DNA from: Ailurus styani
Taxonomy: Eukaryota; Chordata; Mammalia; Carnivora; Ailuridae
Assembly (NCBI GenBank): GCA_002007465.1
Contig: LNAC01000862.1
Location: 62,001 to 126,000 of the forward strand
Direction of reading: 5' to 3'
DNA: 64,000 nt
The position numbers and the translations under genes were made by a program. The notes beneath the pieces are model-generated. The model did not search any database, had not been told where the DNA came from, and saw only the letters and a program-made list of their open reading frames with translations. Within the stretch, counting starts at the first letter, position 1; each line of letters starts with the position of its first letter. Below are positions 45,464 to 58,610 of the stretch, in pieces.

Positions 45464-46350
45464 CATTCATGATCTTTAAACTTTATAGCAACTTTGTTCT
45501 TTCTCATGGTTTTATGTATGTGTACTGAAAGTCTCTAATTTCACATCTCTATCTCAGACATTTCCTGTCCTCCACCTTAAAACATCCTTTGAATTATATC
45601 ATAGATGTCTTCACTGTGTGCATGGGGAATTCTTGATTGTCCTCAACTTACCAGACTCCCCCATTGTCATCATAAGAAATGGCACAGAACCTTGTAAGGT
45701 AAAATTGGAGATTTTACCATCCATCCTCCTTTTTTTTTTTTTTTATCTAGCATCTAAATTGTCAACACATGCTAACAATGTTATCCTGAAAATATTTTGA
45801 AAATCCTTTGACTTCTTTTTATATCCATGACTAGAGCTCTAGTCCAGGCCTGAACACCTTTCACCAATACTTCTGTGACAGGGTCTTCCTTTTTTTCCAT
45901 CCTTGTTTCACTACAGTTTGATTTCCACTGTAAAGCCAAGGTGAACTGGCTGATATAACTCAGATCAAAACATTTCCTGCTAATTTTTTTCTTCACTTTT
46001 ATCCTGTTGCTTAAAACTCCAAAGGTCTCTCTCTTCCCCCAAACTGTACATTAACCAGTCCTTGGCAGCCTCTAGCCCCATTTTATGTCTCTATAGCCAC
46101 ATTGGATTTCTTGTAGTTACTAGAGCAGCCCACTGGAGTCCTAACTCAGGTTTGTGCAAGCTTTTTTCAATTGGAGAAGAATTTCTTCCCTTTCTTTAGT
46201 TAATAGACTTTCTTATTCTCAGGGTTTCAATCTAAATAGCACATTCTCAGAGAGACTTTCAGTGACTTTCCTAACTGAAGCAGCTCATGCCCTCTATGCT
46301 CAGAATTTTGGATATGATTTTCTACTCTCAGTATTCCTTCCTTGTAGCTA
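45464..46350. other. Unassigned sequence
   Basis: Slightly less AT-rich than average; no recognised element or coding frame. Confidence 0.5.
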
Positions 46351-46366
46351 ATACGATTAGTTAATT

Positions 46367-46563
46367 TTTTAAGAAGATTTTATTCATTTATTTGTCAGAG
46401 AGAGAGGGAGAGAGCACGAGCTGGCAGAGTGGCAGGCGGAGGCGAAGAGCGAAGCAGGCTCCCTGCTGAACAAGGAGCCTGATGCGGACTCAATCCCAGG
46501 ACCCTGGGATCATGACCTGAGCTGAAGGCGGCTGTTTAACTGACTGAGCCACCCAGGCGTCCC
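46367..46563 (-). mobile_element. Can-SINE, antisense
   Basis: AAGATTTTATTCATTTATTT, a purine-rich body and the head ACTGACTGAGCCACCCAGGC. TSDs tacgattagtta (46352-46363) and tacaatcagtta (46564-46575). Confidence 0.94.
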
Positions 46564-46784
46564 TACAATCAGTTATTTTTGATTATTTCTTTCATTACAT
46601 TTGGGGGGTGGGGCTCTGTCATCCCCCAAGACTGAAAGTACATAATGGCAATTGTACCCATATTAGAGATCATTAAGTAGAAAAACAATATGATGTAGAG
46701 TTGGATGATAGGGAAGATAAATAAAATGTTGCTTGGGAAATTATGAGTTATTTACATTTTTTTCTTGGTGACACAAAAAGGAAA

Positions 46785-48445
46785 TTTTTTAAGATTTTAT
46801 TTTTTAGAGAAATTTAACGTTCACAGCAGAATTGAGAGGAAGATACAGAGATTTCCCATTTACCCTCTATCACCACACATACATAGCTTCTTCATTATCA
46901 GCGTCACTCATCACACGGGTGCATTTGTTACCAAAGGTGAACCTCCATTGACACATCATCATCACCCAAAGTCCGTAGTTTATTTTAGGTTTCACGCATG
47001 TTATACGTTCTGTGGATTTAAATAAATGATTAATGACATACAGCCATCATTATAACATCATACAGAGCATTTTAACTACCCCCCAAATTTGCTGTGCTCT
47101 GCCTGTTCATCTCACACTTGCCCCCACCCTTGACAACCACTGATCTGTCACCATAGTTTTGCCATTTCTATTATTGGGATCACATAGTATGTAGCCTTTT
47201 CATATTGGCTCTTTTCACTTAGTAACATGCACTTATGGGTCTTCCATGTGTTTTTGTGGCAGCATAGCTCATTTCTTCTAAGAGGTGAAAAGATTCCATT
47301 TTCCACATGTACCAAAGTTTATATAACCATTAACTGCTGAAGGATATCTTGGTTGTTTCCAGGTTTTGACAATTCTGACTAAAGTTGATATAAATATCCA
47401 TGTGCAGATTTTGTATGATTACTGGATTGTAAGGTAAGAATATGTTGAGTATTTTTAGAAACTACAAAATTTTCTTCCAAAATTGTCTGTATCATTTTGT
47501 ATTTTCATGAGTAATGAGTGAGAGTTCCCATTGCTCCACATCCTTCCCAGCATTTGGTGTCAGTGGATTTTGGCTATTCTAGTAGGTGTGTTAGTGGTAT
47601 CTGTTTGTTGTTTTAATTTGAATTTCTTTGAGGACACATGAAGTGCAGAATCTACTCATATGCTTATTTGCCATTTATATCTGCTGTGGTGAAGTGTCTA
47701 TTAAAGTCCTTAGTCCACTGCTTCATAGGATTATTTGTTTCCATACTGTTAAGTCTTAAAAGTTCTTTGTGTATTTTGGATGACTGTCCTTTATTAGTTG
47801 TGCATTTTGTAAATATTTTCTCTCAGTATATTGCCTGTGTATTCATTCTCTTGACGTTGTCAAGAGCAGAAGCTTTTAATGTTTTAATTTTAATGAAATC
47901 CAAATTATTAGTTTTGTATTAAAAAAGGCATCCCCGAATGGAGGTCATCAGGGTTTCTCCTAGGTTATCTTCTAGGAATTTATAGTTTTGTGTTTTGCAT
48001 TTTACATTTAGGTCTCTGATTTATTTTTAGCTCATTTTTGTGAAGGGCATAAGGTCTATGTCTAGATTAATCCTTTTGCTTGTAGATGTCCAGTCATTCT
48101 AGCACCATTTGTCAAAAAGACTGTCTTTGTTCCATTGTATTGCCTTTGCTCTTTTCTCAGATATCATTGACTATACTTATGAGGGTGTATTTCTGGGCAG
48201 TCTAATCTGTTTGTGTATTCTCTTGCCTATACTACACTATATTGATTACTGTAGCTTCATAGTCAGTCTTGAAGTTGGGTGACATCAGTCTTCCAGCTTT
48301 GTTGTTCTTCTTCAAATGGTGTTGGCTGTTGTAGGTCTTTATCTTATGAACTTTAGAATCAGTTTGTCCTTCCGGAATTTTGACTGGGATTGCATTTGAG
48401 TGGAGCTATTCTTGGCTGTTTTAGGAGCACTTCTATTCTGAGAAT
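46785..48445 (-). mobile_element. L1MB-like 3' end, antisense
   Basis: TTCACAGCAGAATTGAGAGG, CCTTGACAACCACTGATCTG, CACATAGTATGTAGCCTTTT, ATATCTTGGTTGTTTCCAGG, CTTTTAATGTTTTAATTTTA and CCAGCTTTGTTGTTCTTCTT are antisense L1 3' sequence in the right order over about 1.6 kb. Frames at 46765-47025 and 47638-47922 are antisense shadows. Confidence 0.9.
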
Positions 48446-48925
48446 TTTATCATTGATAACATGCACTCACTGATATATGGCTACCTCCTAAAAGCTTTGA
48501 TCTGGATGATTGCATGGATATGCTCTGTTAAAATTCAACAAGCTGGATCTTCAAGATTTGTACATGCTTTCTCTATGTATATTTTAACAAAAAATTTTCT
48601 TAATGCATTCTTATATCACTGAATTTAATTGACCGATTAGTTTAAAAAGTTAATTTTTCCTACTCAGGTTGTCAGGGAGTTGTGAGAAATGATATAGAAA
48701 ATAAAAAAGTTAACTTTTACTTTTCTCATTAATGTGTAGTTTTATAGCCATATGTGTGCATATTCCTATGTAACTGAGATGTGAAAAAATAATTTTGTGT
48801 TAAGTCTAAATTTTTTGTGAAGTAGTATGTATATGATAGAATTAAAATCCTGGATACATGATTGACAATAAATGCTTTTTCCCTTCCTCTTTGTTATTTT
48901 TTAAACTTGCATTTATTTATTTTTT
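48446..48925. other. AT-rich sequence, unassigned
   Basis: No repeat or gene recognised. Confidence 0.5.
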
Positions 48926-48929
48926 AATT

Positions 48930-49000
48930 TAAAATAGTCTTTATTATCTTAGAGCAGTTTTAAGTTCATAGCAAAATTGAGGGGGAAATTACAGTTTTTT
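48930..49000 (-). mobile_element. Short L1 3'UTR fragment, antisense
   Basis: TATCTTAGAGCAGTTTTAAG and TTCATAGCAAAATTGAGG match the antisense start of an L1MB-like 3'UTR, as at 46785. Confidence 0.7.
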
Positions 49001-49004
49001 TGTT

Positions 49005-50235
49005 GTTTAAAGAATTTGAGGTTGCTCAGATTTCTATTAAAACTCCATTCCTAAATTTTTATCTCTGCAATTTGGATGAAAACATTATCAAATGGTTTTC
49101 AAGCCATTAAAATCAGTCCTTATGTAACAGAAAAAAGGAACGTTTTCTCTAATTGTGTTGGTACCAAGATACTGTTAATCAGCAGGTTTGCCTAGATATC
49201 TCCACCAGAGGAAGCAGTTGTAGTGTAACAACTGGGTCACCTTCTTAACAGCTTCATTATGCGGTAGTTCGTGTATTTTCTTGTTGACAGATTTAGAGCA
49301 CTTTGTGAAAGCAATAATTGTACTGGGACTACAGCTGGCAGGCTTCCTTAGTAAAAAAAGTAGAATGAGGTTGCTATAATACTTTTAACTGTTAAAAGGC
49401 AAATGAAGCAGCCTGTGTAGTTTCATTAAGGAATTACACTGTCTCTAACACTGGAACTAATTAAAATTGTTTTGAATAGACAATAGTGAATTGCTGTGCT
49501 ATGTCTTCCCTGGTATAAGTTAGCAGATTCCTCACAGAAATGTTCTTTTGGATTACCAATACCAAAGGGATGCTGTGAACACAACAAATAAAGGAGCTGC
49601 AAAATGAGTCATTTGGGTGTATTTAATTCATTGAAATTCATCTTTCAAATAAAACAGGATGGCTATTTCTAATCTCTTAGTAAAGGGCCTAAAGGGAAGG
49701 TAAACCTAGTATTACGTGCCTATGTCTTTCCTACTATTGTCTATTGTAAGTTGGTCCTTCTTGTTACATAAACATCATGTGCACAGAGGTAGAATGACTC
49801 TTCCTGTTCAAATTTAGTTAGCCGTGTTTTGTGATTGAATAACTCCTTATTTTGTACAAAAATTCTTTCTCACTTGATCACCAGGAATTCATCATTCTCT
49901 CATTTAAGGAAAATCTGATACGTTAAATTCAACATTTCATTGTAAATGCCTACTTCTTTAGGAGGGGAAAGCTTTGGTCAAATGTACTAACGTGCAGATG
50001 TTTAAGATGGTATTTTTCTGAGGGGATACTGATATAGAGAAAGTTATGTATCCTCTAAAAATAAGGGGGAGAGTGTAGAAATGGCACGTTTGGCAGAGCA
50101 CAGATGACTAATTTTAGGAGTAGAACAAATATTAACAACTTTCTAAAAATTGAAATCATAATATTTTACTTAAAATGCAATAGAGATCCTTTAATAGAGA
50201 TCATTTCTTGAGAATATCCTGAAAATATTGAAATG
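49005..50235. other. Repeat-free unique sequence
   Basis: About 1.2 kb in which I recognise no transposable element, unusual for this window. Composition is more even than the flanks. No frame reaches 60 codons, so it is not an obvious exon. Confidence 0.5.
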
Positions 50236-50248
50236 TCTGACTATTTTT

Positions 50249-50437
50249 TTTTTCTTTTGAGAGAGAGAGAGGGAGAGAGAGAAAGTGCTCACGTGATGTT
50301 GTGGGGGAATTCCAAGCAGGGTGTACATCCAGTGCAGAGCCTGATGCAGGGCCTAATCTCAAGACCCTGTGATCATGACCCGGTCAAAATCAAGAGTTGG
50401 GCACTTAACTAACTGAGCCACCTCATTGGTCTTAGAG
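50249..50437 (-). mobile_element. Can-SINE, old and degraded, antisense
   Basis: (GA)n-rich body, CTCAAGACCCTGTGATCATG and the decayed head TAACTAACTGAGCCACCTCA. Likely TSDs tgactattttt (50238-50248) and tcactattttt (50438-50448). Confidence 0.9.
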
Positions 50438-50448
50438 TCACTATTTTT

Positions 50449-52110
50449 AAATAATATACCATTGCATAATTTTCAGAGTGAAACATCTTTTTAAAGAATG
50501 TAATGGGAACATGATATTCTGTAAGATTTATTATAAATACACTTAAACTAAAAATAAAATGAAAGAAATTCAGCACAAATTTATAATTTGAGTATTAAGT
50601 CTTGTGTAATATTGAAGGAATCAATCATTTAGTTGATGCATGTGGGATGTACTTTTTATACTGTTGCATTTTTTGCATTTTTAATATCCTTTCAACTTTA
50701 AGATTCTTTGAAAACACCAGGAATGTTGGATATTTCTCCAATGTTGGATAATGAAATATTATATTATTTAAATTATTAGAATAATATAATGCCTAACAGC
50801 TTTTCAAATGCTTTCTTATATATCTCAGAAATTTAGTATCATTAAAGTAATGTAATTTTCATTTAAATTTTTTTCAGTCTCATATTTTCTAACATAAGAA
50901 TGTAGTAGAAAAATGAGTCTGTGGTAAACTTAGCTCATTAAAGAGAGACTACTATATCTTCAAGGTGATTATGGATGGAGGCTTGAATAAACATGAGTTT
51001 TTGAATACATATTGAGTCACTGCTATATTTTGTAGACCAATTCGATGTCTGGCTTAGTTAGATAAAAAATGTTAGCCAATTTTACTCTAAAAATATGTGG
51101 GTTTTTTTCTTATATTAGGTAATCCATCTCTGTAAGAGATTTTTTTTATATCTTTATATAAAATTATAAAGCTTGCTTGAGTATTAGTACAGAAACATTC
51201 CTAGAAACATGTTGTGATGAAACTGAAGAAAAAGAAGAGGAAAGTTTCTTAGTATTTCTATCATTATTGATGTCTGAGTCATCTGAGGAAGATAGAAAAA
51301 CTTAGATTTGGGGGAAAAATTTCAATTCTAGAAGCTAGAAAATACTACAAATAACTATTTAATATACTTGTCAAAATTAATGTCTTATTGGTAACTGACA
51401 TATCATTTTTCACACTTAACCTATAGCTTACTGCTATACAGAAATTTATGATAAAAGTTTATCCCTAATATACTGTGGATTATGGCTCATGATAAAGGGA
51501 TGCAAACAGAATTTAATCTAAATGTCATTAATATGAATGAATATATCTATAATGATTTCACTGTCTTGGAATTTGTAACAATTGACACATTTAAAAATAA
51601 TTTAACTGTAGTTTTTGTTTGCTAAAAAAACAGTGAGGGACTTTTCTTCTTCTTCCCAGAATGAAATAACAGAATGAGTGTTTTCCCTCATGTTCAAAAC
51701 AAGCAAAAAGTAAAACAGACAAAATATCTAAAATAATAGGTCTTTAAGACACTGGAATCAGGAGGTGAAGGAGAGTAATTCATGAAAGAACAGAAAGACA
51801 GACAAGGTGATCCTTACAATTAACCCAGTTTAGTGCCTTGGGAGAACTTCATGTGTGTGGTGTACTGAGGGGGAACTGACCCCAGTTGACAGACCTCAAA
51901 ATCAGCAAGACAAAGGCAGCCTAGCTCTCTGAATATCAATGAGAGTGTTGGGAGAGAAAATACCACTGAAACCCAGAAGCCCACTTCTTTTTCTCTCTCT
52001 CTCTTTCTTTTTTTTCACTGAATAATAATTTATTTTGTAGTTTCCACAGATGAAAATATTCATCTGAAGAATGGAAAAATATCTACTATCAAATGAGAAG
52101 CTCACTTATT
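50449..52110. other. AT-rich sequence; possible L1 5' part at the end
   Basis: 51640-51995 is less AT-rich and could be the 5' part of the L1 that follows, but I see no diagnostic landmark. Confidence 0.4.
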
Positions 52111-52119
52111 AAATATTCA

Positions 52120-52547
52120 ACATTCCCTCTAGGACCAGGAATAAGAAAAGAATGTCCAGGTCTACCTATTCCATTCATCATTGTATTGAAGGGTGCAACC
52201 AATACTATCAGACAAGAAAAAGAAATAGAATGCTTTCATATATGAAAGGAAGAAAAAATGTCTTTATTCACAGGTGTCATGACAGCCTATGTAGAAAAAA
52301 CATAAAGAGTACTAGAACTAGTGAGTTTAGCAAGTTTGCAGAACACGTAATCCATATAGAAAAAAGCAACACCGTTTTATTTCTGTATACTAGTAATGAA
52401 CACTAAGAAATTGAAATTAAAAATACTATTTTTCCGAGCATCAAAAAATGTGAAATATTTAGGAATAAATCTGATAAAAGTGGGAAAGATATACCTATAC
52501 ATCCAAATCTACAAAATAGTGATGAAAGAAAGTAAAGAAAATTAAAT
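52120..52547 (+). mobile_element. Old LINE-1 ORF2, sense, part 1
   Basis: ATCAGACAAGAAAAAGAAAT, TTCTGTATACTAGTAATGAA and TATTTAGGAATAAATCTGAT are landmarks of the L1 ORF2 second half. The 84-codon frame at 52152-52406 is ORF2 debris. A SINE interrupts the element at 52548. Confidence 0.88.
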
Positions 52548-52746
52548 GGGGGCACATGGGTGGTTAAGGGCTCTACTCTTGGTTTTGGCTCAGATCATGA
52601 TCTCATGAGTTGTGGGACTGAACCCCATATTGGCCTGCGTGCTCAGCATGGAGTCTGCTTGAGCTTCTTTCCTTCTGCTCCTCCCCCCATGCACGCGTGC
52701 TCTCTCTCTCAAATAAATAAATCTTAGAAAACAAAACAAAACAAAA
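52548..52746 (+). mobile_element. Can-SINE, older copy, sense
   Basis: GGGGCACATGGGTGGTTAAG, GGCTCAGATCATGATCTCAT, a CT-rich body and CAAATAAATAAATCTTAGAA. The (AAAAC)n tail obscures the TSD. Confidence 0.92.
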
Positions 52747-53762
52747 AACCCTAAGTAGAGCCACTTACTCTGTTCTTGGTTAGACTTAGTATTATTAAGA
52801 TGTCAGTTCATCCATCTTAATCTTTATATTAAGATATTGGCAATCAAAATCAGCAGATTTCTTTTTGCAAATTTGAACTGATTCTAAAATTTGTAAATAA
52901 ATGCAAAACTAAGAATGTTGAAAAGAGCATATTAGGCAGATTAACACTAAACCACTTCGAGGTTTATTATAATTAAAACCATCTCATATTGGCATAAAGA
53001 TGGAAAGTAGAAAAACAGAACAGAGTTGAGAAAAAGACCCACACACATGTAGGTAGTGGATTTTTCACAAATTGGGAAGGCAGTTCAGTGTTTTCAACAG
53101 CTGGTGTTGGTACAGTTGAATAATCATATTCAAATAAAGGAACTCCCATTTATACCTCACACCATATAAAACAATTAACTCAAAATGGATCCTACAACTA
53201 TCACCCACAAATGACAAGCTACCAGAAAAAATACGAGGGAAAAAAGCTTTGTGGCTTTGGTTAAAACGAAGATACCTTAATACTACAGATTGATCAATGA
53301 AAGAAAAAATGATAAATTGGGCATAATGAAAATGAAAAGTTTTATCTCTTCAAAAGATACTTTTAAGAGAATCATAAGTAAGGCAACATACTATGGAAGA
53401 TTATTTGCAAAGTGTATACTTGATTTAAGGGTTATATATATAATTATGAAGAATTATTAAACTAAATAAAAAGGGATGGGGAAAAAGGCACCACATAAAG
53501 ATGGAAAAAGTATTTTAACAAGAAATTTACCATAGAAAATATATGTATGTCAAATAAGCTCAAGATTAGATGCTCAACATCATTATACAGTAGGAAAATA
53601 AGAGCTAAAACTATAATCAAATATCTCTGTACATATATTAGAATGGCAAAAATTAAAATGTTGGATCATACCAAGTGTTGCTAATGTTGTGGAGGAACTG
53701 AAATTCTCATACATTTTTGGTGGTAGGAGTGTTAACTCACAGAAACACTTCAGAAAAAAATT
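52747..53762 (+). mobile_element. Old LINE-1 ORF2, sense, part 2
   Basis: It continues with GGCAATCAAAATCAGCAGAT, TATAATTAAAACCATCTCAT, TATACCTCACACCATATAAA, CTCAAAATGGATCCTACAAC and GCTCAACATCATTATACAGT. Stops and indels throughout. Confidence 0.9.
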
Positions 53763-53958
53763 GGGGGTGCCTAAGTGGCACAGTTGGTTAAGTGTTTGCC
53801 TCTGGGTTTCGGCTTAGGTCATGATCTCCAGATCTGGGTTATGAGATCAAGCCCTGAGTCTAGCTCTGGAGTTTGCTTGATTTTCTCTCACCCTTTGCCC
53901 CTCCCCCTTGCAACAGGTATACTCACTCTCTCTCTAAAATAAATAAATAGATCTTAAA
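53763..53958 (+). mobile_element. Can-SINE, older copy, sense, nested in L1
   Basis: GGGGTGCCTAAGTGGCACAG, GGTTAAGTGTTTGCCTCTGG, a CT-rich body and AAAATAAATAAATAGATCTT. It sits exactly between CTTCAGAAAAAAATTG and GGCAGTTTCTTAAAACAGTA of the L1. Confidence 0.93.
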
Positions 53959-54120
53959 AATAAATAGGCAGTTTCTTAAAACAGTAAACAGGTCAGTTAT
54001 ATGATCTAGCCATTCCACTCCAAGATGTTTGCCCAAGAGAAAAGAAAGACCACCAAGTATTGCTACTCTAAAAATATTTCTCCATAGCAGTTTGGTCAGC
54101 AAGTTCACTCATCATCAAGG
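53959..54120 (+). mobile_element. Old LINE-1, sense, part 3
   Basis: GGCAGTTTCTTAAAACAGTA, ATGATCTAGCCATTCCACTC and CCCAAGAGAAAAGAAAGACC continue ORF2. The match then fades. Confidence 0.85.
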
Positions 54121-55070
54121 ATAAATCAATTTTCAGAAGATGTAGACAACTATTTAAGTCAAAAGTCTGAATCATTCCCAGTGGGAAATATAGCAAAAGA
54201 TAAACATACTGGTGTCACTTTGGGATTTATGTCTGTCTAAGTGAAGGAAACACATACAGCCCTGCATTCCAGATCTCAGGGGCCAGAATAATCTCCCTGT
54301 GCTGGGATTGAAATGCTCTTATATAACCAGTTGAAAATTTATAGTTCATTCCTTTGAAACCACTGAATTCATTCAAAAGTTACATTGCAATTTTCTATTT
54401 TTACCATGGAGGGAAACTTCTCAACTGAGCTTAATGTTATTTAATTTCACATACTTTTAAACCAGGTGTGAAAATACATCCAAAATAGTATGACCAAGAA
54501 GGACTGATAAGCGTATTTTCATAAATTCTATCTCTGTCATTAGTTTTATTTGACCTTGGACATATTATTTACTTTCTTCATGTCTGCAGATGTTAATCGT
54601 CCATGGATCATCATTATTCATCCATAGCCAATAATTGCACCTATTTTCCCCATGAACCCAAAGGATTAGTGATAGCCTAAAAAATAAGGCAGGGATAAAA
54701 ATACACCTTACCAGTAGTTTAAGTCTATCAGGATGACTTATTCCACTCTATGAAACCCACCTCCATCTCCTTATCCACTGAAACATAATACGTAAGTTGA
54801 ATATTGGTAAAAGAAAAATAGTTTTAAATAAAAGCTAACTCTATCCTTTGACAATCATTTTACCTTTTTCAATCAGTTTTTGCTAGGTCCAGTGAAAATT
54901 ACTTAATTTTCATTTTCCCATCTTGGGAAAAGCCATACTTGAATATTTTATGATCATAATGAACCAAACCACACATACAAAGCTAGAAACAGGCCCAAAG
55001 TGTTTCATTGTCTCTTGGGTCCCTGTTCGACATGTTGCACAGATGTTATCTGATCTGTTTCTGGTTGTCT
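54121..55070. other. Unassigned sequence
   Basis: No repeat recognised; no frame of interest. Confidence 0.5.
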
Positions 55071-55257
55071 TTTTTTTTTCTTTTTTCTTTAAAGATTTTA
55101 TTTATTTATTTGAGCAATAGAGTGAGCACAGGAGTTGGGGGCAGAGGCAGAGGGAGAAGCAGACCCTCCACTGAGAAGGGAGACTGTCCCAGGGCTCAAT
55201 ACCAGGACCCTGAGATCATGACCCGAGGTGAAAAACCGAATGAGCCACTCGGTGCCC
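55071..55257 (-). mobile_element. Can-SINE, antisense, internally shortened
   Basis: AAAGATTTTATTTATTTATT, a purine-rich body and GAGATCATGACCCGAGGTGA. The next part of the head is deleted before GAATGAGCCACTCGGTGCCC. A 123-codon plus frame (55008-55379) is antisense SINE translation. Confidence 0.9.
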
Positions 55258-56225
55258 TTCCTGTCTTCCTCTTAGTGGAGGAATATTCAGTCATGAATAG
55301 CCGAGGGCCTGATTCCCAGTGCACCTCAGATGGCAAAGTGAGAATTAACAGAAAGAGTGGTCCACTCTCTGCCAGTTAGATTCATCCTGAATCCCCCAAA
55401 AAACTGTTTTATCACTTGTATTTTATTCTTTGTTACCCAAACTTTTGGTTAATTGAAATAACCAGTCACAGTTCCTTTATCTCAATTGACACATTGTGGT
55501 TTCTATTATTATTTTAGGTATGTGAAAACTTACTGTTCATAATTTCTAAACAAAGAGTGATTATGATTATGAAGTTTACAGACATTCCGCTTTTTTTTTC
55601 TTTTTTAACTGATATCTTAGGAATAGACACGTAAATTTTGGTTTATTCTTTTTGAAAACAAAATAATGATTACAGTGTTCTAATTCCATTTTACCAGAAT
55701 AAGATATATTTGGTACAGGGTTGGGCGGGGGGTTTAGGACTCCTCATTTCATTTATAAAACACAACAATTCCATGGGGTGAGTTAGTACATACCACCTAT
55801 GGTTGTATTAATACATGAAATAATGGAATGATGTCTGCAACAAATAGTAATTGTATCACAAATGGAAGCACTGAGAAAATGGATTGGTTATTTGCTCTAG
55901 TAACTATGATCTCTAACATCAAGTGGTGCTCCTGTCTTTAAAAGTGTATTATACCCATAAGTGTACCTCTAAATAATGCAGGAGTGATATCAACATTTAT
56001 TATTTACTACTGCTATATTTAGGTTTGGGTTTTGTGCATTAATAAGGCATGGCCTTGTTGCAGAGATACAACAGTAAATTTTTTTTAAGAATCACAATGC
56101 ATAATCACCCTACTCCATTGATCAGCACAAAGAAAGCAGTAATTTCTTCAGCCAGATGGAGGGTGGAGAGAATAAATAATATGGTGATATAATCTCAAAC
56201 AGAGCTTTCAAGTCTAGACAATTGC
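55258..56225. other. Unassigned sequence
   Basis: No repeat or gene recognised. Confidence 0.5.
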
Positions 56226-56229
56226 TAGC

Positions 56230-56860
56230 AAGAATGCAAGGCAACAGGAATGCTATTTCATTTTTGGTGGGAATGCAAAATGCAAAATGCTTACAAGCCC
56301 ATCAGAAGACAGTTTGACTTTTTCTTACAGAGTTAACTGTAGGACTACTCTATAGTCCGGCAGTCACAGGTATTTACCCCATTGATTTAAAAACATTCCA
56401 CACAGAAACCTCCATGTGGGTGTTTTTAGCAGTTTTATTCATAATAAAAAAAAATGGAAGCATTTAAGGCATCCTTCAAGATGAATGTATAAACAGTTTT
56501 TGCTATACCCGTGCAATGGAATACTATTCGGGAAAAAAAAAAAAAAGGTAAACTGTAATCCATGCAGAAACATGGCTGGATCTTAAGTGAAAGAAGGCAG
56601 TCAGAAAAGGCTACATATCAAATGATTCTATTTATATGACATTGTAGAAAATGCAAATCTATAGAGTTATTAATTGATCTGTGACTGCCAGGGATTCAGC
56701 ACAGGCAATATTGAGACTTGAATATGTGAAACACAGGGGATTTTTTTAAATCAGTGAAACTATTCCATATGGTTCTGTAATGGTGCATACATGACACTAT
56801 ACATTTGTCAGAACCCATAGAATTTCACAGCATAAATACTGAACGTTAATTTATGAAAAT
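56230..56860 (+). mobile_element. Ancient L1 (L1ME-like) 3' end, sense
   Basis: TTGGTGGGAATGCAAAATG, TGCAATGGAATACTATTCGG, TCAAATGATTCTATTTATAT and CTATACATTTGTCAGAACCC are landmarks of an old L1 ORF2 end and 3'UTR. An A14 run lies at about 56532-56546. Confidence 0.8.
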
Positions 56861-57479
56861 TTTAAAGTCAGAAGGTTGGGGGACATTAGGATGGAATTTA
56901 AAGCGTGACAATTAAGTCTAATTGTGTTAAAATGATGGAGGTGTGTGCACTGATGGTGTGGTTGAGAAGAGTGTTGACCTAAGAAAACTATAGAATTGAG
57001 TAGAGTCTGTAAGTCTAAAGGCAAAGGAATTGAACATAAACACTCAAGTTTATAAGGTGTTTTCCATGAGACTATGGATTAACAATTCTGAAACTACTCT
57101 ACATGTGTACTGGTAAGAACAATTAAATAAATGAATGGCAAATACTAGGGTCTACTTTTCTCACTGGTAGAATGAGAGATAATAGCTAAGTAAGGAAAAA
57201 GGGCTAGAATGAACAATATAGTAATGGATTGAGTTGGAGAAATCAGTATGAATTAATATTTAGTTTAATATAGGTATACATGATTACATATATAAATATG
57301 TGTGTATACATGGTAATTTATAAATATGTGTGTATACATGGCTTGGTCTATACCCATATATTTCCTTCCTGTGACAGCAGAGAACTTATAGATGCAGTAA
57401 CACCTACATCAGTAACAGTTAGTGTGGCTTGTTCTCCGATCTTAGTTTCTATTACCATTTCTCAGTAAAAGGAGGTAGG
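56861..57479. other. Unassigned, with a 28-bp period duplication
   Basis: TATAAATATGTGTGTATACA recurs at 57291 and 57319. No gene. Confidence 0.5.
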
Positions 57480-58100
57480 GCTCATTGGAGAAATGGCTGA
57501 TTCTAGGAAAGGCCAGGGAATAGATATGATGACTCTGATTATCATATAGTGCAGGAAAGTATAGAGATTCCCAATAAAAGCAAAAAACTAAAACAAAACT
57601 AAAAGCTCAATCACAGTTATGGGGATTTATGGGAATATATTAATGGGACAGAGAAACAAACTGAAGGAACCCTCAGTTGCAAAAGCTGAAGCAATCTGAG
57701 CAGAAAAATAAAGTAGCACTAGATTATAATTGCATATAAAATAAATGTCCATGAGTCTATGCATGTGTAAATACATGAGTGAGTAAATGAATAAGTGGGA
57801 GAGAATAGACAACCAGCCACAGAGCAGAATTCCAAGTAATGTGTGTTGTTACCTGGCCCTCTCACTGGTGGAACATAACTCCTTGTTCCTGGATTATGGG
57901 CTGCACATAATGACTTTCTTCCAAAGACTGCATTATGTGTGTGTGCGGTGGGGGGGGGGGATTAGAGTGAGAGAATGACTTACAGTGGATAAGCCTGACA
58001 AATACTACCTCAGCCAGATGTTTAAGGTCAGTATCAGTGATCTAAATTATGTTAATAGTATATATACCCTTGATGTGATGAGAATGGCACTTTACCTCTG
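57480..58100 (+). mobile_element. Possible ancient L1 3'UTR, sense
   Basis: GAATGACTTACAGTGGATAA, CAGCCAGATGTTTAAGGTCA and GAGAATGGCACTTTACCTCT recur in L1ME-like 3'UTRs. A G11 run lies at 57950-57960. Confidence 0.5.
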
Positions 58101-58109
58101 AGGTCTTTC

Positions 58110-58610
58110 TCCCAGTTTCAGTTTTCTTTCTCTTCCCTCCTCTTCCCTTTCCTTTTCATGCATGCATTTTATATCCATACCCCATTCTCTGTATTCTTGC
58201 ACCCCAGAGGCAACCACTTAAATCTATTTGAATCTCTTTTTGTCTGCCTACATGTAAGTTTTTGTATTGTATACATGTATTTTTAAACTTACATGAATGG
58301 CATTGTTTTAGATATCTTATTCTGTGTCTCATTTTTCTCCATTAAGTACTGTGATTTTCTGATCTACTCATGTTTCTATGGCTGCTATAGTCTGTTGTGT
58401 AAACCTCCATAGAGTGCATCTCTATGTTTGTCATATTCATTCTTAACTACTGATCTACACTGAGGTGGGTTGTAGTATTGTACTACCATACATAATGCTG
58501 CAGTGGATGTCCCGTACATGAATTCTTACAGAAATAAATGCATTTGTTAAATATCTTTTGGATATTTAATAGAAGTAGAATTGTTCAATTGTGCATTGGC
58601 CATCTACTTT
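58110..58610 (-). mobile_element. Old L1-like 3' end, antisense
   Basis: CATAATGCTGCAGTGGATGT, GTAGAATTGTTCAATTGTGC and TTACATGAATGGCATTG resemble antisense L1 3' sequence. It is strongly diverged, so the subfamily is not assigned. Confidence 0.5.

Noticed and set aside
55008..55379. 123-codon plus-strand frame
   Set aside because: The middle is antisense SINE translation (the usual GRGRGRSRPS-type pattern), so it is repeat-derived.
57950..57960. G-run as a quadruplex site
   Set aside because: One G11 run without further G-tracts nearby is insufficient for a convincing quadruplex motif.
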